Origin: Gammaproteobacteria bacterium
GTDB taxonomy: Bacteria; Pseudomonadota; Gammaproteobacteria; Pseudomonadales; Pseudomonadaceae
Assembly (NCBI GenBank): GCA_023475025.1
Contig: JAMCWB010000052.1
Span: 1-45,847, forward strand
Reading direction: 5' to 3'
Length of the DNA: 45,847 bases
Under the pieces are notes generated by a model, which was not told the origin of the DNA, searched no databases, and worked only from the letters and a program-made list of their open reading frames with translations. This document shows positions 1 through 7,751 of the stretch, one piece after another. The position numbers and the translations under genes were made by a program. The number at the start of each line of letters is the position of its first letter. Position 1 is the stretch's first letter.

Positions 1-36
1 AGTGGGTTATAAAAACTGCCATGGAGTGTCCGGCGC

Positions 37-1048
37 TTGAGGGACTACCTGTCTTTACTGCTACAACAAGCCTACCTGTTCTGGTCCAGCCCGGCAGTGA
101 TCTATCAACTGGTCATACTGCTGTTGGCAGCCGGCATCGCCTTGCTGCTGCGCAACAATCTGGCCCCCCCGGCTGGAGGCACTTGCCGAACACACGGGTA
201 GTCGACAATGGCGTCATCTGCTTGGGCGCTCAGGCCAGCGCCTGCTGGTGCCGCTCAACCTGTTGCTGCTGGTGATGATCGGGCGCAGCCTGATGCTGAC
301 CAGTGAATTGCCAACCCAGTTGCTGGATCTGGCCATTCCCCTGCTGATGTCATTGGCCGGTATTCGCTTGCTGGTCTATCTGCTGCGCAAGGGATTCCCG
401 GTAACTCCTGGATAGCCTGGCCATCGAGTTTGGCGACAACCGCATCTCGGTGCTCTATGTGCTCAAGCTGATGTTGCTGGTCGCGGTCATGATGACGCTT
501 GCCTTCTGGCTGTCCGCCCTACTGGATCGCCGCCTGCGCCAGTCACGCTATGTGCCGCCCGGCCTGCAGGTAGCCATGGCCAAGTTCAGCCGTTTCTTTC
601 TGCTGACGCTGGCAGTCTTGCTCTCACTCAACCTGGTCGGCATCGACCTGACCACGCTGACCGTGTTTGGTGGCGCGCTCGGCGTCGGTCTGGGTTTTGG
701 TCTGCAACGCATCACCAGTAACTTTATCAGCGGCTTCATCCTTATTCTTGACCGCTCGATCAAGCCGGGTGACGTGGTCACCATTGGTGAGAGCTTTGGC
801 TGGGTCCAGGAGCTGCGGGCCCGCTACATCGTTGTGCGTAACCGCGACGGCGTGGATACCCTGATCCCGAATGAAAACGTGATTACCAATGAGGTGATCA
901 ACTGGAGTTATGCCGACCGCAATATCCGTTTACGGATTCAGGTAGAGATCAGCTATGACGACGACCCGGAACAGGCCATGGCCTTGATGCGTGAAGCCGC
1001 CAGCGCGTCACCCCGTGCCCTGATGGAACCGGCGCCAGTGGTGAACCT
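37..1048 (+). pseudogene. Mechanosensitive channel (MscS family), disrupted
   Basis: The reading frame is broken but the protein is readable in pieces. A hydrophobic N-terminal part begins near a possible TTG at 37 (GGAG at 23-26) and runs to a seven-C run near 163-171, where the frame shifts. It resumes through HLLGRSGQRLLVPLNLLLL and stops at 413. A third frame resumes at LDSLAIEFGDNRIS and runs on through the MscS core: VFGGALGVGLGFGLQ, the pore-lining helix pattern, then SIKPGDVVTIGE and LIPNENVITNEVINWS of the beta domain. The piece around 400-415 seems to lack about 40 residues that such channels usually have between these segments. After PAPVVNLI near 1048 the C-terminal alpha/beta domain is missing and an unrelated sequence follows. 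The gene would have made an inner-membrane osmotic safety valve. The C-run shift alone could be a sequencing error, but the missing 3' end could not. Confidence 0.8.
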
Positions 1049-1378
1049 GATCTCTTGCGCAACCAGGGCCGCTGGCAAGGCACAGAGGTGATTGCGCCAG
1101 AAGCCGTGAGCGCCATCACCAGCGGCGCTGACCGCGAGGCCTTCACGGCATCAGGCCGCGACTTCATGCCGGGATTCTCCTACCGCAACCAGTGGTGGAT
1201 CAGCCACGATGAGGACGGCAGTTATTATGCTATGGGTGTGCATGGTCAGGTGATCCACGTTAACCCGGCAACAGCAACCGTAGTCGTTCGGCTGTCGTCC
1301 CACCCGCAGGCCAGCTCTGCCGTGACCATGCCGCTGACCTTGCCGGCCATGACTGCGCTGGCTGATTACCTGCGCTGA
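1049..1378 (+). pseudogene. 3' fragment of a beta-lactamase-like serine hydrolase
   Basis: This is an open frame of about 109 codons with no start of its own. It reads DLLRNQGRWQGTEVIAP, then PGFSYRNQWWISHDEDGSYYAMGVHGQVIHVNP, then VVVRLSSHP. This matches the C-terminal third of class C beta-lactamase / 6-aminohexanoate-dimer hydrolase-like proteins (the YxxxWW and GxHGQ regions). The catalytic SxxK and YxN motifs of the N-terminal two thirds are absent. The fragment is fused directly to the truncated channel gene, so the junction near 1045-1050 looks like a deletion that removed the end of one gene and the start of the next. The last codons overlap the end of the opposite-strand acyltransferase by 13 bp. 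Confidence 0.7.
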
Positions 1379-2991
1379 CGCCAGCGCCCGATCATTGCCA
1401 GGATTACCAACAGAGCCAGCAGGGCCTGACTGAGCCAGGCAAACAGATGCGGGTTACGGCTGAAAAAGCTGCCACCCGCGTCTGGCGAAAAAGGCATGAC
1501 AGCCAGCAGCTCTGTTTGCTCGAATGCCTGGGTGCTGGCCACCACACGCCCGGTCGGTGTCGCCACCACTGAGGGGCCGTTATTGATCGCATGGATCATC
1601 GGCACCCGGTTTTCGATACCGCGCACAATCGACATATCACGATGCTGAAAGGGCTGGTGCGTCTCACCGAACCAGTTATCCTGCGATACAAAGAGCAGCA
1701 CCTTGCCTGCGGCATCCTCACCAATGGCGGCTGCTACCGAGGCAGGGAATGCGGTTTCGTAGCAGATTTTGGGTACCAACAGCAGGTCATCGAGAAAGAA
1801 TACGCCATGATGTTGCCCAGCCCCCAACGGACGCAGGAACTCGCCAAGAAAGCGTCTGGTCAGCCAGTCGATGCCTGGCAAACTGAAAAATGCTGGCAGG
1901 TACTCGCCAAAGGGCATGCGCTCCATCTTGCGGTAATGACCGCCACTATGACCGTCAGCATCCAGCAGGGTCACCGTATTGAAGCCCACTTGCTCACCTC
2001 GCACCCACTGCGACTCGGCATCATGGAAAACCAGGGGTACGCCCCACCCGGCAACCTGTTCGGCATAGGCCTGACGCACCGAAAAAGCCTCGAAATAGCC
2101 TTTAAAACGCGCTTCCGGCCAGACAATCAGCTCAGCGCCAGCATCCACCAGACGCTGACTGGCCTGCATTTCCGGGGGAAATTCTCGGGAGAACCCGGCT
2201 GCCGGAGGTGGCACCTCAATACTGGGCGCATCATTGGGTTGTACCAGGCCAATCTGTTTGCTCGACCATTGGGCAATCTCCCCCTCCCAGTGAAGCCAAC
2301 TGCTGGCTGCGTATGCAAACCAGACCGCTAGCAGGCCCCAACCCAGCATACTCGGCTGCAGCCACCAGCGACCTTCTGCATGTCGCCCACGCAGCCTTTG
2401 ATAGACCAGCACAGCAAACATCAGCATCAAGGCATCCAGCCCTTGCGCACCAACCAGGTCGACACCCTGCAGAGCCAGCAAGAAGCCGGTTTGCGCTTCG
2501 GCAAAACGGGTTTCAAACAACAAGGGGAACAGGCTCATGCTGACCACTATGGCCAGCGGGAAACTGATAAAGTGCCAGGCCGGCATGGCGCGCCTGAGGT
2601 AATGTGCCAATAGACAGCCAAACGCCAGGGCCAGGCCGGCATAGAGCCAGAACAGGGAGGCCAGAAACAGGCTGGTCAGCCAGCTGATACCGCGCAGATT
2701 AATGGCAAAGTCGATCATCCAGTAACTGGCGCCGGCAAAACAGACAGTGCCCGCCACCCAGCCAAGCACAAAAGCATGCCGAGCCGTGGCGCGCTGCAAA
2801 GCAAACAACAGCGGGATGGGCGCCAGCCAGGCACTGACAAAGAGTACCGGAACCAACCACGGCAAGAACCAGAGAACACCACTGGCCGCAGCAAGCAGGC
2901 TTGACGACCAGAGCCCCAGAGGCTGGGCATCCGCCACCAACAAACTGAAGCTGTCACGACGATTAAGCAGCGGGTTGAATCGGGACATCAT
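1366..2991 (-). CDS. Apolipoprotein N-acyltransferase homologue
   Basis: This is a membrane protein of about 541 residues in the carbon-nitrogen hydrolase superfamily. The N-terminal half holds about six to seven hydrophobic helices. The C-terminal half is a nitrilase-like domain with the expected catalytic triad: Glu in IVWPEARFKG, Lys in YRKMERMPFGEY and Cys in PKICYETAF. Lnt transfers an acyl chain from phospholipid to the N-terminal cysteine of lipoproteins on the periplasmic face of the inner membrane. Pseudomonads usually carry their main lnt in another neighbourhood (next to a CorC-like gene), so this may be a second, specialised copy. The frame is open further upstream, but the ATG at 2991 (followed by a second ATG) has a GAGG a few bases before it and gives the usual N-terminus. 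It is divergent from the acyltransferase gene at 3183. Confidence 0.8.
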   Translation of the reverse strand: MMSRFNPLLNRRDSFSLLVADAQPLGLWSSSLLAAASGVLWFLPWLVPVLFVSAWLAPIPLLFALQRATARHAFVLGWVAGTVCFAGASYWMIDFAINLRGISWLTSLFLASLFWLYAGLALAFGCLLAHYLRRAMPAWHFISFPLAIVVSMSLFPLLFETRFAEAQTGFLLALQGVDLVGAQGLDALMLMFAVLVYQRLRGRHAEGRWWLQPSMLGWGLLAVWFAYAASSWLHWEGEIAQWSSKQIGLVQPNDAPSIEVPPPAAGFSREFPPEMQASQRLVDAGAELIVWPEARFKGYFEAFSVRQAYAEQVAGWGVPLVFHDAESQWVRGEQVGFNTVTLLDADGHSGGHYRKMERMPFGEYLPAFFSLPGIDWLTRRFLGEFLRPLGAGQHHGVFFLDDLLLVPKICYETAFPASVAAAIGEDAAGKVLLFVSQDNWFGETHQPFQHRDMSIVRGIENRVPMIHAINNGPSVVATPTGRVVASTQAFEQTELLAVMPFSPDAGGSFFSRNPHLFAWLSQALLALLVILAMIGRWRQRR

Positions 2992-3182
2992 GAGCCTCTG
3001 GGCGGTGGCAGCCAACGGCAGCGGTGTCAGCCTTCTTGATGCCAACCTGTCTGATTATTATGGCCATTACCCTAGCACTGGCAATCTGCGCCACCCCATC
3101 ACCTGAACGGGTGAGCAGCCATGCTGCCGCGAACTGCAAAAATAGGTATCCTTGGCTGAAAAAGTAACGAGAGAGTCTTGCC

Positions 3183-4073
3183 ATGCCCGCCTGGCTTACC
3201 GGAATCCTGACCTGTCTGCTGGTACTGATCAATACCCTGATCGGCATTGGCCCGATGCTGCTACTCGGCATCATCAAGGCACTGATCCCCCACCCCTGGG
3301 TGCGCCGTGAGACATCACGGGCCATCATGTGGATTGCCAACAACTGGGCCGAACTCAACAAAGGCATTTTTGCCTGGCTGACGCCGACCCGCTGGGATAT
3401 CCGCTGCGACACAGCGCTGTACCGCAATCACTCTTATCTGGTCATCTGCAACCATCAGAGCTGGGTCGATATCCCTGCGCTGGTGCAAGCGCTGAATTAC
3501 AAGGTGCCCTATTACAAGTTTTTCCTGAAAAAAGAGCTTATCTGGGTACCCTTCCTCGGCCTGGCCTTCTGGGCCCTGGATTACCCCTTCATGAAGCGCT
3601 ACAGCAAAGCCCACCTGGAGAAGCACCCCGAAGACAAGGGCAAGGATCTGGAAATCACCCGCAGGGCCTGCGAGAAGTTTCACGGCATTCCGGTCACCGT
3701 GGTCAATTACCTGGAGGGCACACGCTTTACCCCGGCCAAGCAGGCGGCCCAGGCATCACCTTATCAGCACCTTCTGAAACCCAAGTCAGGCGGCATGGCC
3801 TTTGCCATGGCCGCGCTGGGTGAACAGATGAAATCCCTGCTGGACGTCACCATTGTCTACCCCGGCAACCGGCCGCCCGGTTTCTGGGCACTGGTCAGCG
3901 GCCAGGTCAGCGAGGTCATAGTCGACATCCAGGGCCGTGATGTGCCGTTGGAGCTCTTTCACGGCGACTACGCCAATGATGCCGAATTCCGCCAGCACTT
4001 TCAGGACTGGGTGCAACGCCTGTGGCAAGCCAAAGACCAGCGCATCAGCCAGTTGCGTCAGGAACTGAGCTGA
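3183..4073 (+). CDS. PlsC-type acyltransferase (YihG-like)
   Basis: The protein has 296 residues and a hydrophobic N-terminal segment (LTGILTCLLVLINTLIGIG). The acyltransferase motif I is NHQSWVDI, the H-x4-D charge relay that removes the acyl group from acyl-CoA or acyl-ACP. Motif III follows as YLEGTRFT. These are the marks of 1-acylglycerol-3-phosphate acyltransferase relatives; the length and the NHQSWVD form resemble E. coli YihG rather than the shorter PlsC. It probably acts at the inner membrane on lysophosphatidic acid. The start at 3183 follows a purine-rich GAGAGAG. Its last 16 bases overlap the end of the convergent DksA-like gene. Confidence 0.85.
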   Translation: MPAWLTGILTCLLVLINTLIGIGPMLLLGIIKALIPHPWVRRETSRAIMWIANNWAELNKGIFAWLTPTRWDIRCDTALYRNHSYLVICNHQSWVDIPALVQALNYKVPYYKFFLKKELIWVPFLGLAFWALDYPFMKRYSKAHLEKHPEDKGKDLEITRRACEKFHGIPVTVVNYLEGTRFTPAKQAAQASPYQHLLKPKSGGMAFAMAALGEQMKSLLDVTIVYPGNRPPGFWALVSGQVSEVIVDIQGRDVPLELFHGDYANDAEFRQHFQDWVQRLWQAKDQRISQLRQELS

Positions 4074-4381
4074 TCAGCGCAGTCAATGCAGGCCTGGGCC
4101 ATCGGCAAGGCCTGCAAGCGGGCATCACTGATCCGCTCGCCACACTGGGTACAGAGGCCATAGGAGCCAGCATGGTAGCGCTCGATCGCTGCATCCACTT
4201 GCTTGAGCAGGTCACTGGCTTCTGCCAGCAAGGCTTCCATTACCTCATCATTCTCACGCGCCTGGGCCTGCTCGGCAGAGTCGCTGGGGTAGGCCTGACT
4301 CAGGTCACGACGCAGCTTTTCAGCGCGCGTGGCGTAGTCTTCCTGCAGGGCCTGCAATTGTTGCAGCGGTGAAGTGCTCAT
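4058..4381 (-). CDS. DksA/TraR-family zinc-finger protein
   Basis: A protein of 107 residues. It starts with a long charged helix region (about residues 5-70, likely a coiled-coil hairpin) and ends in a C4 zinc finger: CTQCGERI near 77-84 and CIDCAD near 98-103. This is the dksA/traR zinc-finger pattern. DksA itself is longer (about 150 residues) and binds the secondary channel of RNA polymerase to modulate stringent-response promoters. This shorter form belongs with the TraR/YbiI-type relatives, whose targets are less clear. It sits alone between a convergent acyltransferase gene and a GGDEF gene on its own strand. Confidence 0.85.
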   Translation of the reverse strand: MSTSPLQQLQALQEDYATRAEKLRRDLSQAYPSDSAEQAQARENDEVMEALLAEASDLLKQVDAAIERYHAGSYGLCTQCGERISDARLQALPMAQACIDCADQLSS

Positions 4382-4496
4382 TAACGACTCCCGGGACTGA
4401 TGGACAAACTATAGGTGATCTCATGTGTGCAGCATGACGGATTAACGCGCTGCACCTATTGACGTCAGTCAAACCAGTGTAGTTGATTCGTTACAG

Positions 4497-5558
4497 TCAC
4501 TGCTCCAATGACTGCGTGCCCGACAGGCGATACTGCTGGCCGGCAGCAACGACCTGATTGCGCCCACCAGCCTTGGCCTCGTACATGCGTCGATCAGCAA
4601 CCAGTAACAAGTCGTCCAGGTCACGGGCGTCCTCGCCCAATGTAGCAACACCGGCACTGAAAGCCAGAACATAAGGCTCATCTGACAACAGTAGCGGGCG
4701 CTCTGCCAGCCACAGGCGCAGCTCATCAGCCAGCGCCGCCGCCTCGTCCAGCGGCGTATCCGGAAGCAGCAAGGCAAACTCCTCACCACCCAGACGGCAA
4801 ATCAGATCGGTATCGCGCAGCCGCTCACGCAGACTATCAGCCAGGTGCCGCAGGGCAAGATCACCCCCGGCATGGCCATAGCGATCATTGATATATTTGA
4901 AGTGATCAATATCCATGACCACCAGACTCAAGGGGCTCTGCAGGCGCAAAGCCCGACTGCGCTCACGCTGAAAGTTGCTGGCCAAGGACATGCGATTGGC
5001 CAGCCCGGTCAGTCCGTCGGTGGTCGCCAACTCACGCAAGTGCGCTTCATTCTGTACCCGGCTGCGTTCGTAAATATGCGAAAACAGCATGATGGCGAAG
5101 CTGCTGATGCTGACATTGAGTAGCGCCACCAGGCTGATGGCAAGTTCAGCATCGAGCAGGAAGCGGTAGCTGAAGGCAAGAATGCCAAGGGTGATAAACA
5201 CCAGGGAAAACCAGAACCCCAGGCGTAGCCCCAATAACAGGTAGACCACGATAGGAATAGCCTGGATAAAGGCAAAACTGGTCTGTGAGGTACCCGGCAG
5301 CATCAGGCTATAAATGATGATGGTAAAAAACGGCAGCAGATAAATCAGGCTCCATAGCCGCAGATGAGGCGTCCGCCTGATGATCTGTAACAGCACCAGG
5401 GCAAAGCCCGCGTAGGCCAGTTCGAGTATTGCCAGCCAGAACAGCCCACGCTGAAGATTGATCAGCCCCAGCCAACCAGCGGCAAACACCGTCAGCCACA
5501 GCAGCGCCCGCAGGATCTGGCGCTGATGTTGATGCGGATTACTGAGCAGATCGGCCAT
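4497..5558 (-). CDS. Membrane diguanylate cyclase (GGDEF)
   Basis: About 353 residues. The N-terminal half holds about six hydrophobic helices with little soluble sequence between them, so any signal is probably sensed in or near the membrane. The C-terminal GGDEF domain runs from TDGLTGLANR, through DIDHFKYINDRYGH, to RLGGEEFALLLP. The active-site motif is GGEEF. RDTD lies five residues before it and matches the RxxD inhibitory site for product feedback. It should make cyclic di-GMP from two GTP. The open frame extends upstream to 5693, but the ATG at 5558 places the first helix close to the N-terminus and leaves room for the divergent promoter of the response regulator at 5721. A start at 5633 is also possible. 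Confidence 0.85.
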   Translation of the reverse strand: MADLLSNPHQHQRQILRALLWLTVFAAGWLGLINLQRGLFWLAILELAYAGFALVLLQIIRRTPHLRLWSLIYLLPFFTIIIYSLMLPGTSQTSFAFIQAIPIVVYLLLGLRLGFWFSLVFITLGILAFSYRFLLDAELAISLVALLNVSISSFAIMLFSHIYERSRVQNEAHLRELATTDGLTGLANRMSLASNFQRERSRALRLQSPLSLVVMDIDHFKYINDRYGHAGGDLALRHLADSLRERLRDTDLICRLGGEEFALLLPDTPLDEAAALADELRLWLAERPLLLSDEPYVLAFSAGVATLGEDARDLDDLLLVADRRMYEAKAGGRNQVVAAGQQYRLSGTQSLEQ

Positions 5559-5720
5559 GGCGCTCACATTACTCTTCGGTGTTGTCAGTGTAGACCAGCG
5601 GACGCGCTCGAATAATGGCCAAGCGCCCTTATTCATTGCCCGAACACTTCTCAAGCCGGCAATATCTTGTATGCTAGACGCCGGTACGTTCAACTCTTTT
5701 AGCTACAGGATGGTCCCACT

Positions 5721-6722
5721 TTGAGCCAGATACCCCTGCTCGTTTGTGATGATTCCGGCATGGCCCGCAAGCAGCTGATCCGCTCACTGCCAGCCGACTG
5801 GCCATTCAGGATCACTCAGGCGACCAATGGGGTTGAAGGCATGCAGGCGATACGTGCCGGCGACGGGCAAGTTGTCCTGCTCGACCTGACCATGCCAGAG
5901 CTGGACGGCTTTGGCGTCCTCAGTCAACTGCGTGAAGAGGGTCTCAACGCCGAGATTATTGTTGTCTCCGGCGATGTTCAGGATGAGGCTGTACGCCGTG
6001 CCAAGGCGCTGGGAGCCCGCGCCTTTATCAAGAAGCCAGCCGACCCCTTGCAACTGGCTGCAGCCCTGGATGATCTGGGCCTGAACATCGAACTGCAAAA
6101 CACCACGCCTGACTCCGCCGCAGCGCCCGAACTGCCGCAGGTGTCCTTCCGCGATGCATTCAGGGAAGTGTCCAACGTTGCCATGGGACGTGCTGCCGAG
6201 CTGCTTGGCCGCGTTCTCGGGGTGTTTATCAAATTGCCCATACCCAACGTCAACATTCTTGAAGTGGGCGAGCTGCACATGACCCTGGCCGACGCACAGA
6301 ACGACCAGCAACTATCGGCCATCTGCCAGGGTTATATCGGTGGCGGTATTGCCGGTGAAGCCCTGCTGATCTTTCACGACTCGGAGATCGAAGACATTGC
6401 CCGCTTGCTGCATGCCCGAAACGATGAAAACAGCCATCTGGAAATGCAGCTGGATCTGGCCAGCATTATTATCGGCGCCTGCCTGAACGGCCTCTCAGAG
6501 CAACTCAACATCAATCTGTCGCAAGGCCACCCTATGGTGCTTGGACAGCACTGCCCGATCGATGACCTGATCCGTATCAACCAACGCCGCTGGAAGCGCA
6601 CCCTGGCGGTGGAAATCAGCTACAGCCTGGAAGAGATGGATGTGCATTTTGACCTGCTGCTGCTGTTTACCGAAGACTCGGTACCGCACCTGCGGGAAAC
6701 CCTTGATTTCATGCTGGACTGA
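5721..6722 (+). CDS. Response regulator with CheC-like output domain
   Basis: A protein of 333 residues. Residues 1-120 form a receiver domain: acidic pair in LLVCDDSGMARK, phospho-acceptor Asp in VVLLDLTMPELDG, conserved Ser in IVVSGD, and Lys in FIKKPADP. Residues from about 145 on resemble the CheC/CheX fold (SNVAMGRAAELLG ... LPIPNVNILEVGEL ... LASIIIGACLNGLSEQL), including an E-x2-N (EVSN) of the kind CheC uses to remove phosphate from CheY. It may therefore be a phosphatase, or simply bind other regulators. The start is TTG at 5721 after AGGATGG. A likely -10 (TATGCT) lies at 5670-5675. The next gene, a PAS-GGDEF protein, follows after 12 bp, so the two are probably one operon and one pathway. 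Confidence 0.85.
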   Translation: MSQIPLLVCDDSGMARKQLIRSLPADWPFRITQATNGVEGMQAIRAGDGQVVLLDLTMPELDGFGVLSQLREEGLNAEIIVVSGDVQDEAVRRAKALGARAFIKKPADPLQLAAALDDLGLNIELQNTTPDSAAAPELPQVSFRDAFREVSNVAMGRAAELLGRVLGVFIKLPIPNVNILEVGELHMTLADAQNDQQLSAICQGYIGGGIAGEALLIFHDSEIEDIARLLHARNDENSHLEMQLDLASIIIGACLNGLSEQLNINLSQGHPMVLGQHCPIDDLIRINQRRWKRTLAVEISYSLEEMDVHFDLLLLFTEDSVPHLRETLDFMLD

Positions 6723-6734
6723 CCTGGAGCAGCC

Positions 6735-7706
6735 ATGAGTACGACCTTCGACATGAATGAACTGCACTGGCTGCTGGATATTGTCCAGAGCATTGATGTC
6801 GGGGTGGTCGTGCTCGATCGTGATTACCGGATCGAAGTCTGGAACAGTTTCATGGAGAACCACTCCGGCCTGGACAATGAGCGGGTTCGCCAACAGCCCC
6901 TGTTTGAGCTGTTTCCGGAAATCGACGCTGGCTGGTTTACACAGAAAGTTGAAAACGCGGTGATGCTGGGCACCCGCGCCTTTACCATCTGGGAACAGCG
7001 CCCGAACCTGTTCCACTTCAAGAGCTACCAACCGGTTACCGGCCTGGCAGACGAGATGTACCAGAACGTCACCATCCTGCCCTTGCGCAGCACCAGTGGC
7101 AGCATTAACCACGTCTGCCTGATTGTCTATGACGTCACCAACGTGGCAATCAACAAGCGCCAACTGGAATCCGCCAACAGCCAGCTGCGTGAACTGGCGG
7201 ACCTTGATGGTCTGACCGGGCTGCTCAACCGTCGCTACTGGGAGCAATGTCTGAGCCATGAGTTTACCCGCCACCTGCGCTATGACGAGCCAGCCAGCCT
7301 GGTCATTTTCGACATTGACCACTTCAAGCGTTTCAATGACACCTACGGTCATCAGCTCGGTGACGACGTCATCCGCGAAGTTGCCCGCCTGACCCGGCAG
7401 CTGGCAAGGGAAACCGACTTTGCCGGGCGCTATGGTGGCGAGGAGTTTGTCGTCCTGCTACCCAATACCGATACCGAAGGCGCCATCCAGTTTGCCGAAC
7501 GGCTGCGCAATGCTATCGCCCGGCTGCGCATCGAGCATCAGGGCGAACCCCTGACAGTAACCATCAGCCTCGGTGTAGCTGGCATACTGACCAACATGGT
7601 CAATCATCAAGCGTTGATTGAAGCAGCTGACCAGGCGCTCTATCACTCAAAGGAATCCGGTCGCAATCGCACCACCCTATACCCCGACCAGAGCGTCGTC
7701 CTCTGA
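6735..7706 (+). CDS. PAS-GGDEF diguanylate cyclase
   Basis: A soluble protein of 323 residues. Residues 10-130 form a PAS-like sensor (LLDIVQSIDVGVVVLDRDYR ... NHSGLDNERV ... VTILPLRSTSGSI). Residues from about 155 form a GGDEF domain: LADLDGLTGLLNRRYW, FDIDHFKRFNDTYGHQLGDD, GRYGGEEFVVLLPNT. The GGEEF active site has RETD five residues before it, the RxxD feedback site. There is no signal peptide or membrane helix, so it works in the cytoplasm. It starts 12 bp after the response-regulator gene (GGAGCAGCC before ATG). This fits a two-gene module in which the receiver/CheC-like protein controls or is controlled with this cyclase. Confidence 0.9.
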   Translation: MSTTFDMNELHWLLDIVQSIDVGVVVLDRDYRIEVWNSFMENHSGLDNERVRQQPLFELFPEIDAGWFTQKVENAVMLGTRAFTIWEQRPNLFHFKSYQPVTGLADEMYQNVTILPLRSTSGSINHVCLIVYDVTNVAINKRQLESANSQLRELADLDGLTGLLNRRYWEQCLSHEFTRHLRYDEPASLVIFDIDHFKRFNDTYGHQLGDDVIREVARLTRQLARETDFAGRYGGEEFVVLLPNTDTEGAIQFAERLRNAIARLRIEHQGEPLTVTISLGVAGILTNMVNHQALIEAADQALYHSKESGRNRTTLYPDQSVVL

Positions 7707-7751
7707 GTTGCCAAAGTACCATGCCGCTATTACCAACAGGAGCACGGCATA

